From assembly GCA_020635915.1 (NCBI GenBank), contig JACJYU010000001.1:186001-250000 (forward strand): a stretch of 64,000 bases of DNA. The letters run 5' to 3'. The notes below the pieces were generated by a model that was not told the DNA's origin, ran no database searches, and saw only the letters and a program-made list of their open reading frames with translations. Each line of letters starts with the position of its first letter. Position 1 is the stretch's first letter. Origin of the DNA: Flammeovirgaceae bacterium (lineage in GTDB: Bacteria; Bacteroidota; Bacteroidia; Cytophagales; Cyclobacteriaceae). A program made the translations under genes and the position numbers. Shown here piece after piece: positions 52,833 through 61,200 of this stretch.

Positions 52833-54713
52833 ATGAGAAAGGATAGCACAATGGGTGGCATCCCTATTTCAATTTCATTGGACCCTACCTTGAAAAGGGA
52901 AAATTTTCAGCCAAAAAAATCCTACAACAAAAGAAGGGTACTCACCATCTCGGTCCTGGCCGTTTTGATCGCTGCCGGGGTAAGCTTTATCGCAAAAGGA
53001 TTGGTTTACCTTATCAACTTCATCACAAACATTTCGTTTTACGGAATTTTTTCTTTTGCGCATACGAGCCCGGCCAACAATGTGCTTGGCATTTATGCCA
53101 TCGCCATACCTGCCATCGGGGGGCTTATAGTGGGGCTTATGGCGCTCTATGGCTCCAAAGCCATTCGGGGCCACGGCATACCTGAGGCAATGGAACAAAT
53201 ACTGACCAACAAAAGCAAAATCAAGCCTACCATCACCTACCTCAAACCGCTGTCTTCGGCCATCTCGATAGGCACGGGGGGGCCATTCGGGGCGGAGGGC
53301 CCCATCATTGCCACGGGAGGTGCGTTGGGTTCCACATTGGGCCAGTTGCTCAAAATAACGGACAACGAGAGGAAAATCCTGCTTGCCGCAGGCGCTACGG
53401 CCGGGATGTCTGCAATTTTTGGCAGCCCCATCGCTGCGGTTTTTTTGGCCATCGAATTATTGTTGTTCGAGTTCTCGCCCCGCTCGATGATACCCGTGGC
53501 GTTGGCTTGCATTACGGGTGCGGCAGGCCACCACTTGTTGTTCGAAGGGGAGGTGGTCTTTCCCGTGGCCGGCACCATCGCGCCAGCGTCCAATCCCGCA
53601 CTAGGGTTTTACAGCGCCATGGGCATCGTGATAGGGTTGCTGTCCATCCTGGTCACCAAAATCGTCTACCTCATCGAAGATGGTTTTGAAAAGTTGCCCG
53701 TCCATTGGGCGTGGTGGCCGGCAATAGGCGGGCTGGCGGTAGGGATAGTTGGCTATTTTGAGCCACGGACCCTGGGCGTAGGGTACAACAATATCACTGA
53801 TGTGCTGTCGGGCAGCATGCCCGTTCATATTTTACTGTCGCTGTGCATACTGAAGTTTGTATCGTGGTCGATTTCTTTGGGAAGCGGCACATCCGGGGGC
53901 ACACTGGCCCCGTTGCTTACCATTGGGGGGGCCATTGGGGCATTGCTGGGCAGCGCCATCCTTACCATATTCCCCTCTTCGGGGGTTACCCTTCCGCTGG
54001 CGGCATTGGTGGGCATGTCGGCCATGTTTGCGGGGTCGTCCCGGGCCTTCATGACCTCCATCGTATTTGCCCTGGAAACCACGGGGCAGTCCAATGCCCT
54101 GTTGCCATTATTGGCCACCTGTACGGCAGCTTACTTTGTGTCCTATTTTATTATGGAAAACACTATTATGACGGAAAAGATCGTGAGAAGGGGCGTCAAG
54201 ACACCCCAATCCTACGAACCGGACCTTCTGGACAGCATCACCGTAAACCAGGTGGTCACCGACCATGGGATGATCATCAGCGAAGACAACAACATAAAAG
54301 AAGTGCGTGAGTGGTTGGACCAAGAGCAGGACTTTAAGTCCAATTATTTTATTATTTCAAGCACCGATGGCCAATACAGGGGGGTATTGAGTTCTTCCAA
54401 CCTCTTCAGCGACCACCACTCCCCGGAAATCCTGATCGGCACCCTGGTAAAGCGGAACAACATCTACATTGAACAACACGATACCCTCAGGGTGGCGGTA
54501 GAGGCCATGGCCAGGGAAAATGTGGACGTGCTCCCGGTGGTAGCGCAGGGCACGGCCATTACCGGCATTTTATCCTATCGTGACATTATCGCCATTTATA
54601 AGCAAGGCATTGAGGAGCACGAAAAAAAAGAACCGCCCATTTCATTAAAACGAAAGGGCCTGAAAATCCTACTGCACGGAAAAAGGTTTGTCTCGGCAAG
54701 AAGGGCGCCATGA
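52833..54713 (+). CDS. ClC-type chloride channel/exchanger with CBS domain pair
   Basis: The 626-residue protein has ClC membrane helices (residues 35-440) with the selectivity motifs GHGIPE, GTGGPFGAEGP (the gating glutamate is in GAEGP) and GSGTSGGTLAP. Two CBS modules form the C-terminus (about 475-590). The presence of the gating glutamate suggests Cl-/H+ exchange rather than a passive channel. It likely helps with acid or chloride stress. Monocistronic, and convergent with the TSUP gene. Confidence 0.92.
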   Translation: MRKDSTMGGIPISISLDPTLKRENFQPKKSYNKRRVLTISVLAVLIAAGVSFIAKGLVYLINFITNISFYGIFSFAHTSPANNVLGIYAIAIPAIGGLIVGLMALYGSKAIRGHGIPEAMEQILTNKSKIKPTITYLKPLSSAISIGTGGPFGAEGPIIATGGALGSTLGQLLKITDNERKILLAAGATAGMSAIFGSPIAAVFLAIELLLFEFSPRSMIPVALACITGAAGHHLLFEGEVVFPVAGTIAPASNPALGFYSAMGIVIGLLSILVTKIVYLIEDGFEKLPVHWAWWPAIGGLAVGIVGYFEPRTLGVGYNNITDVLSGSMPVHILLSLCILKFVSWSISLGSGTSGGTLAPLLTIGGAIGALLGSAILTIFPSSGVTLPLAALVGMSAMFAGSSRAFMTSIVFALETTGQSNALLPLLATCTAAYFVSYFIMENTIMTEKIVRRGVKTPQSYEPDLLDSITVNQVVTDHGMIISEDNNIKEVREWLDQEQDFKSNYFIISSTDGQYRGVLSSSNLFSDHHSPEILIGTLVKRNNIYIEQHDTLRVAVEAMARENVDVLPVVAQGTAITGILSYRDIIAIYKQGIEEHEKKEPPISLKRKGLKILLHGKRFVSARRAP

Positions 54714-54750
54714 CACCAAGCCCAGGGCGGACACTTGGGTGTAGGCGGCA

Positions 54751-55581
54751 TCACCCATTAAAGGCCAACTCCAACAGCATAATGACGGCCACCAGGGACA
54801 GGAACAGGCCAATGAGCTTCTCCAGCGTTCCCGATTTGATGTGGGCATTTACCTGATGGCCAGCTATGGCCCCGATAAAAAAACCCAACATTACCGGCCA
54901 CGTTTTTCCTGGGTAAATATGGCCTTGCCAATAATGGCTGATGGTGCCGGTGACACTGGTGATAAAGATCATAAAAAGCGCAGTGGCAGTGGCTATTTTA
55001 ACGGGCATCTCAAATACTTTTATCATTACCGGGGTTTTCATATACCCGCCACCAATCCCAAAGAGCCCGGCCAGCGTGCCGGCCAGCAATCCAAAGAAGG
55101 CCACCACATATAGGCTGGCACGGTATGCCACGTTTTTATTGGTGTTCCTGATGATAAAGCGGGGCTTGAGCTTGTTGAGGGCATAAAATACTTTCAGGTT
55201 GTGGGCTTTGCCTTTTGAAGGAAGAATAAATGAAATTCCCATTATCAATACCATGGCCGCAAATACGGCTTCCAGCCTTCGGGTGGAGATATAGGAAAGC
55301 AGGATGCTCCCCAGCACCACGCCTACGGTGGTGGGCACCTCCAACAATGCCCCCATTTTAAAATCCACATTGCCCTCTTTCCGGTTGAGGTAGGTTGACA
55401 TAAAGGCGGAAGGGACCAGGGAGGCCATGGTGGCCCCAACCGCTGCATCAAGGGGGTAATGGAAAAATGTGATTAGTATAGGCACAATAAGGATGCCCCC
55501 ACCAAAACCCACAATGGAACCAAAAAGGCTGATGAGCATACTCACCATCACCAACAATAAAATAGAAAGGGGGCCAGGCAT
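54751..55581 (-). CDS. TSUP-family permease (TauE/SafE-like)
   Basis: The 276-residue protein has about eight membrane helices arranged in two halves, each with the family's FGGG-type loop (GSIVGFGGGILIVPILITFF, then AGLFGIGGGYMKTPVMIKVF). TSUP permeases export or import sulfite, sulfoacetate or related organosulfur anions, and the substrate cannot be predicted. The ATG at 55581 is preferred because a -7 element lies just upstream (55606-55613) and gives the normal family length. Confidence 0.85.
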   Translation of the reverse strand: MPGPLSILLLVMVSMLISLFGSIVGFGGGILIVPILITFFHYPLDAAVGATMASLVPSAFMSTYLNRKEGNVDFKMGALLEVPTTVGVVLGSILLSYISTRRLEAVFAAMVLIMGISFILPSKGKAHNLKVFYALNKLKPRFIIRNTNKNVAYRASLYVVAFFGLLAGTLAGLFGIGGGYMKTPVMIKVFEMPVKIATATALFMIFITSVTGTISHYWQGHIYPGKTWPVMLGFFIGAIAGHQVNAHIKSGTLEKLIGLFLSLVAVIMLLELAFNG

Positions 55582-55605
55582 GGCAATATCAAGAAAGGTT
55601 GGGCG

Positions 55606-55613
55606 CAAAATTA
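55606..55613 (-). promoter_or_regulatory. -7 element (TAATTTTG) of the TSUP gene
   Basis: On the minus strand TAATTTTG (55613-55606) fits TAnnTTTG and lies 24 bases before the ATG at 55581, which supports that start. No clear -33 was seen. Confidence 0.45.
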
Positions 55614-55787
55614 CAAAAGGTATTTGCATTTGGGTGCCCCCATCCAACATTGGCCCTGCTGCCTGCAACCTGAATAAAGAGGGATTGATGGTTATTTTTT
55701 GCTAAAATTGCTGTGCGCAAGGCTGGCACGTCAAGGGCCATGGCCATTCGTGCATACACGCCTTTGCCAATTATTTACCCCCCGACC

Positions 55788-56240
55788 ATGAGCGGGATGG
55801 AATTACAAAAACACGAACACTACATGCGAAAGTGCATAGGCCTGGCGGAATTGGCCAGGCAGAGGGGCGATAGTCCTGTAGGGTCGGTCATCGTTTACAA
55901 CGATACCCTCGTGGGCGAAGGCATGGAGGGAAACAAAACCCAAAACGATATCACGTTCCATGCCGAAATCGAGGCCATACGAAGTGCGGTAAGGCATTTT
56001 GGCAAGCAGGACCTTTCCGACTGCATCCTCTATACCACGCACGAGCCATGCATTATGTGCGCCTACGTAATCCGGCACCACCATATCAAAAAAGTGGTAA
56101 TCGGCCTGATGGTGGGGAAAGTAGGCGGCATAAGTTCACGCTATCCTTTGTTGCGTGACCACTCCATTACCGTATGGGGAAAACCCCCGGAACTGGTAAA
56201 TGGCATATTAGAGGTTGAGTGCAGGCAACTGAAGGGCTGA
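55788..56240 (+). CDS. Zinc-dependent nucleoside/nucleotide deaminase (CDA fold)
   Basis: The 150-residue protein has the deaminase signatures FHAEIEAI (HAE, with the catalytic glutamate) and HEPCIMCAYVI (PCxxC). It resembles TadA or guanine/cytosine deaminases in this fold. The specificity is not clear: the tRNA adenosine deaminase usually has VLVKDG-like text, here SPVGSVIVYND. A start at 55797 is equally possible. Confidence 0.82.
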   Translation: MSGMELQKHEHYMRKCIGLAELARQRGDSPVGSVIVYNDTLVGEGMEGNKTQNDITFHAEIEAIRSAVRHFGKQDLSDCILYTTHEPCIMCAYVIRHHHIKKVVIGLMVGKVGGISSRYPLLRDHSITVWGKPPELVNGILEVECRQLKG

Positions 56241-56338
56241 ACAGGTCCAAGGGCGGGCTTAGATTGTTCAAACCCTAAAAGACCGCTTGCCAAACTAAAG
56301 CCAAATGTATACTTTACGGCCTTATCGATGGTTACTGT

Positions 56339-58162
56339 ATGAAAAATTTACTTCTCCTCCCCTTGCTTGCCTTGTCTTATGCCCTACCTGCCCAGGACTA
56401 CCGCTGGCAACAACGGGTGGAATATAAAATGAACGTGGCCCTGGATGTAAAAACCCACAAGGTAACGGGCGACCAGGAGTTGGTATACCACAACAACTCA
56501 AACGACACCTTAAAAAAAGTTTATTACCACCTTTACTTCAACGCCTTTCAGCCGGGCAGCATGATGGACGTGCGTTCCCGCAACCTTCCCGACCCCGACC
56601 GAAGGGTAATGGACAGGATATCCAAGTTGAACCAGGACGAGATAGGGTACCAAAAAATACTGGACCTGAAACAAGATGGGCAAGCCACCAGCTACCGGGT
56701 GGACGGCACCATTCTCACCGTAACCCTCGCCAGGCCCATCCTGCCCCATACCAAGGCCACCTTTGCCCTGAAGTTTGAAGCCCAGGTGCCCCTTCAAATA
56801 AGAAGGTCGGGGCGCGACAACAAAGAGGGCATCGCCTACTCCATGACCCAATGGTACCCCAAAATGGCAGAGTATGATTACCAGGGATGGCATGCATATG
56901 AATACATCGCGCGGGAGTTTCATGGCGTGTGGGGCGACTATGACGTGACCATAAATATTGACCCTCGCTACACCATAGGGGGCAGTGGCAGATTGCAAAA
57001 CCCCAATGAAATCGGGCACGGCTACGAAAGTGAAGGGGTGAAGGTGAAACCACAAAAAGGAAACCTTAACTGGCATTTTATCGCCAAAGATGTCCACGAC
57101 TTTGCCTGGGCTGCGGATCCCGACTATGCCCATACACGTGCCCAGGTGCCCGATGGGCCGGAGTTGCATTTTTTTTACCAGCCAGGCGAAAAAACCACAG
57201 CAAACTGGACCAAGCTAAAAGAATATGCCGTAAAGCATTTTCAGTTCATGAACAAAACCTTTGGAAAGTACCCCTACCCCTCCTACTCCATCATCCAGGG
57301 GGGTGATGGTGGTATGGAATACCCTATGTGCACGCTCATCCTGGGGGAAGGGAGTTTTGCCGGCCTAGTGGGGGTAACGGCACACGAGGCGGCCCATGCC
57401 TGGTTTCAGGGGGTGCTGGCCTCCAATGAGTCCCTTTATCCGTGGATGGACGAAGGGTATACCGACTTTTCCAGCAGTGAGTCGCTGGCCAGCATGTTCG
57501 ATCAAAAGGACCCGCACAAGGGAAGCTACAACAGCTATTTTAAGCTGATAGAACGTGGCCTACAGGAGCCCCTCAGCCAGCATTCCGACCATTATAATAC
57601 CAATGCCGCTTACGGCACGGCCGCCTACAGCATGGGCGCCATATTCCTGCAACAGCTCAAATATATTGTGGGCGAAGAGGCCTTCTACCCAGGCATGCGC
57701 AGGTATTTCAATGCCTGGAAGTTCCACCACCCTGAACCAAACGATTTTGTGCGTATAATGGAAAAGGAATCCGGGTTGCAACTGCATTGGTATTACCGCT
57801 ACTGGATTTTTACCACCAAGCACATCAACTATGGAATAGGCGAGGTCAAAGACAAACAGGGCAAAACCAGCGTGACCTTAAAACGGCTGGACAATTTTCC
57901 CATGCCCATAGACCTGTTGGTCACCTACAAGGATGGGACAAAGGAAATGTTCTATATCCCCCTCAGCGAAATGCTGGGCGGCAAGCCACAGGAGGACAAG
58001 TCCATAAAATGGACACCACTCGGTGCCTGGCCATGGGTAAACCCAACTTATTCGTTTACGATAGAAAGGCCAACCTCCGGGATAGAAAGCATGGAAATAG
58101 ACCCCAGCCAGCGCATGGCGGATGTCGACCGGGGCGACAATGTGTATAAGCCAGGCAACTGA
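56339..58162 (+). CDS. M1 family aminopeptidase, exported
   Basis: The 607-residue protein has a signal peptide (MKNLLLLPLLALSYALPAQ). An M1 zinc site follows: H349, E350, H353 in HEAAHAW and E372 in WMDEGYTDF, exactly 18 residues after H353. The exopeptidase GxMEN-like motif reads GGMEYP near residue 328. N-terminal beta domain (about 25-220), catalytic domain (about 225-460) and C-terminal region are present. It removes N-terminal residues from peptides in the periplasm. Convergent with the T9SS gene. Confidence 0.9.
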   Translation: MKNLLLLPLLALSYALPAQDYRWQQRVEYKMNVALDVKTHKVTGDQELVYHNNSNDTLKKVYYHLYFNAFQPGSMMDVRSRNLPDPDRRVMDRISKLNQDEIGYQKILDLKQDGQATSYRVDGTILTVTLARPILPHTKATFALKFEAQVPLQIRRSGRDNKEGIAYSMTQWYPKMAEYDYQGWHAYEYIAREFHGVWGDYDVTINIDPRYTIGGSGRLQNPNEIGHGYESEGVKVKPQKGNLNWHFIAKDVHDFAWAADPDYAHTRAQVPDGPELHFFYQPGEKTTANWTKLKEYAVKHFQFMNKTFGKYPYPSYSIIQGGDGGMEYPMCTLILGEGSFAGLVGVTAHEAAHAWFQGVLASNESLYPWMDEGYTDFSSSESLASMFDQKDPHKGSYNSYFKLIERGLQEPLSQHSDHYNTNAAYGTAAYSMGAIFLQQLKYIVGEEAFYPGMRRYFNAWKFHHPEPNDFVRIMEKESGLQLHWYYRYWIFTTKHINYGIGEVKDKQGKTSVTLKRLDNFPMPIDLLVTYKDGTKEMFYIPLSEMLGGKPQEDKSIKWTPLGAWPWVNPTYSFTIERPTSGIESMEIDPSQRMADVDRGDNVYKPGN

Positions 58163-58166
58163 TCGA

Positions 58167-58262
58167 TCATTGCACCACCAGCCTGCCGGCATAGGTACGT
58201 CCGCCCACTGAAAGGACAACCACGTACATACCTTGGGGCAATAATTGGAAATTGGGGCAGGC
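58167..58262 (-). pseudogene. Vestigial second T9SS sorting tail
   Basis: Immediately after the stop of the T9SS protein, in the +2 frame relative to it, the minus strand encodes CPNFQLLPQGMYVVVLSVGG then RTYAGRLVVQ and a TGA. This matches the terminal segment of T9SS type A sorting domains, including the local protein's own LQQLPKGVYIVTVTGGKRS and SKRLLVK. No start codon or upstream domain accompanies it. It looks like a leftover C-terminus from recombination or an older gene end. Confidence 0.65.
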
Positions 58263-58264
58263 TC

Positions 58265-61200
58265 CTATTTCACTAAAAGCCGCTTACTATAGGATCGTTT
58301 GCCACCGGTGACCGTTACAATATAAACCCCCTTCGGCAATTGTTGCAACGGCAATGCCACAATGGGTGGGGACGTGCCCCCGCTGGTGAGGGTGGTGCTA
58401 AAATGCCGGATGCCCAATAGATCGATGACGGATACTTCCACGACATCGTCAGGCCCCATCCCAAACAATTTTGCGAATGTTCCGGTACCATCGGTAGGGT
58501 TAGGGTACACCTCAAATGTGGCCTGGCCGTTGTGCCCCACCTCCACTTTCGCCAACCCGGAAAAAGAAACGTTGCCGTCAAAGTCCGTTTGCTTCAACCG
58601 GTAATAGGAAACCCCTTCCATGGGGGCGCTGTCGGTGGCCACATAACGATGTGGGCTGGAGGTGGTCCCATGGCCGGGAATGTCAAGCAAAGATTGAAAC
58701 TCAAGGCCGTCCGCTGACCTTTGCACGGTAAAAAAGTCATTGTTCAACTCTGACGTGGTGCCCCATTCCAACTGAACTGCGCTGCCATCATAGGCCGCCT
58801 CAAAGCTTGTTAGCCCTACCGGCAAAGGATTGGATCCCCCTACCGCATTCCCCAGGGTAAAGTCACTAAAGGTGGTAAAATTGACAGACGTGATCGTGCC
58901 CGTGCCCGCAGCAGAACCCGTCCCCCCCACGTCAATCCAGGCCGTCCCCGCCCCATTGGTTTTAACAACCCGCAGGTTGGCAGGATCCGTGACCCCGTCA
59001 CTCGACCCAATACCGTAATAAAGTGTAATGTTGGCATCGGTAAAGTTGGGGACTGCCGAGCGTTCTACCCTCCAATACCTGACGTCCGACACTTTATCTA
59101 TGGTGCCGGGAAGTGTATAGCCCAGTGCCACTGCCGATTGGCTAAAGTGCTGAGCGGTGTAAATAACAGCGCTGCCGTCACTATGGGTAACGGTCAATAT
59201 GGCCGGCCGGTAACTTCCATTGTTACCAAGAGGAAAATTCCGCGCTGACAAGCCTGCCGATGCCACCTCATAGGTCATGGGGCCGTCAACGTAGCTTGCC
59301 GTACTTCCAATGGTGGTAGCGGAAGTGTTTTTAAGGTTGAGGATATTGGCGGCCGTTGTGCCCACAATGCCATCGGTAAGGGTAAGGTCGCCATTAACGG
59401 TCACGGGGCCTTCCAACGTCACCTGGGGCGAGGTGATCCTGGTGTTTTCCACAATTATGTTTTCGTAATAAATGGCATCCCCTGTACCGCTCCCGATGGA
59501 CGAGGCCATGGTTTGCAAGTTGACCCCACTATTATAGTGCACATTTGAGTTCCCTGAGCTTGTCAATATCCCATAGGCGGGAGCGCCCCTCACGATATCC
59601 CGTCCCAAAAACAAATCGGCACCCGATGCCAGCGTTACCTCCACCTGGTTGTCCGCACTGGCCACATAACTCAAATTATCAGTCACCCGCAGGTTGGAGT
59701 TGCTTACGGAAACGGATGTTTTGGGGCCGCCCGTATTGTTAAGGATGAATTCCCTGCCCACATTAAAATTGGAGAGGGTGCTGATGCCAATGGTGTTGTC
59801 GCCCGTTCCGGCCGTGGAGTTCACTGTAAAATCCCTATTGATGTTTACGGTGGAGTTGTTTACCGTGGCGGAAATTATGGCGGTGCCCCCATTCCTGTTT
59901 ATGGTAAAACTATCGTCAACATCAAGGGTACTGTTCGAAAGGACCAGGGTAGTGTTAAGGTTGTTGCCCGGATTCGTGACCGTGAACTTGCCCGTGATGT
60001 CCAATGAAGTATTGCTGACGGTAAGGGATGTGTTTGCCGTTGCCGTAGTCATGTTCAGTTCACCAACATTTGCAGGTGCGGTCACCATTATATTGTGCCC
60101 CTCTATATAGGCCACATCACCGGCAGAAGGAAAAAATATGGTTTCAGGAGGTCCGCTATGGTCGGTGGTGGACCATGACCCTGGTGTGTTCCAGTTTCCA
60201 TCGGCATAAGAATAATAGGTCTGGCTTACGTTATTGATGCACAAGGTAAAGGTGCCCCGGTAGCCCAGCCCAACATAGTTGTCACAGGAGATATAATAGG
60301 TTTGCCCAACCACCAAACTACCATAGGTAATATTGATATCTGTGGTTGCGTTTACCCTCCTTACACAGGCCAGTTCAGTAACCCCATCACTTGCCCATAA
60401 GGCCATATTGGGATGTTGCAACGTGCCCTCTGCCCCTGCCACTTTCATGTCGATGGATACAATTGGCGAAATGGCCACAAACTTGAACCAACGATTATAA
60501 TTGGGCCCATTCTCCCAACATGACCCTTTATTTTTATCTGGGGTTGCGTTTTGAGTAGTGTATTGCGCATTGGCCGAACACCAATTGTTCAAATCGGTCA
60601 ATTCCAATGCCCCCTCATAAAAATCATAACTGGGCTCATCATTGGCACATAACGAAAAAGTGCCGCGAAACCCTAAACCGACATAATTGTCCACCGAAAC
60701 AAAATAGGTATTGCCAACGACCAAGCTGGCATAGGAAATCTGAACGTCACTATTGGCGTTTATCCTCCTGACACAGGCAAGTTCCGTGGTGGCATCCGAT
60801 TCCCACAACGCCATGTTGGGGTGCTGCATGGTGCCCTCCGCCCCCCCTACTTTTAGGTCTAGGGTGATGAAGTTGGTGGTGGCCACGAACTTGAACCAAC
60901 GGTTGTAGTTGGGGCCGTTCTCCCAACAACTGCCTTTGTTCAAATCGGGCGTGGCGTTGACCGTGGAATATATCGCATTGGCTGAACACCAGTTATGTAT
61001 ATCATTGAGTAAAATAGCCCCAGCGGGCTCATCATAACTCACGGTGTTGTCGATGCACAAGGTAAAGGTGCCCCGGAAGCCCAGTCCCACATAGTTGTCC
61101 ACCGACACATAATACGTATTGCCCACCGTAAGGCCCGATGTCGAGATCTGCACGTCCGTGGTGGCATTGACCCGCCTCACACACTTTATCTCCGTGATGC

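Noticed and set aside
61144..61149. AGATCT site as evidence on the specificity of the restriction pair
   Set aside because: The site occurs here and in the other repeat units, but presence proves nothing, since the DNA would be protected by methylation; specificity cannot be inferred from this window.
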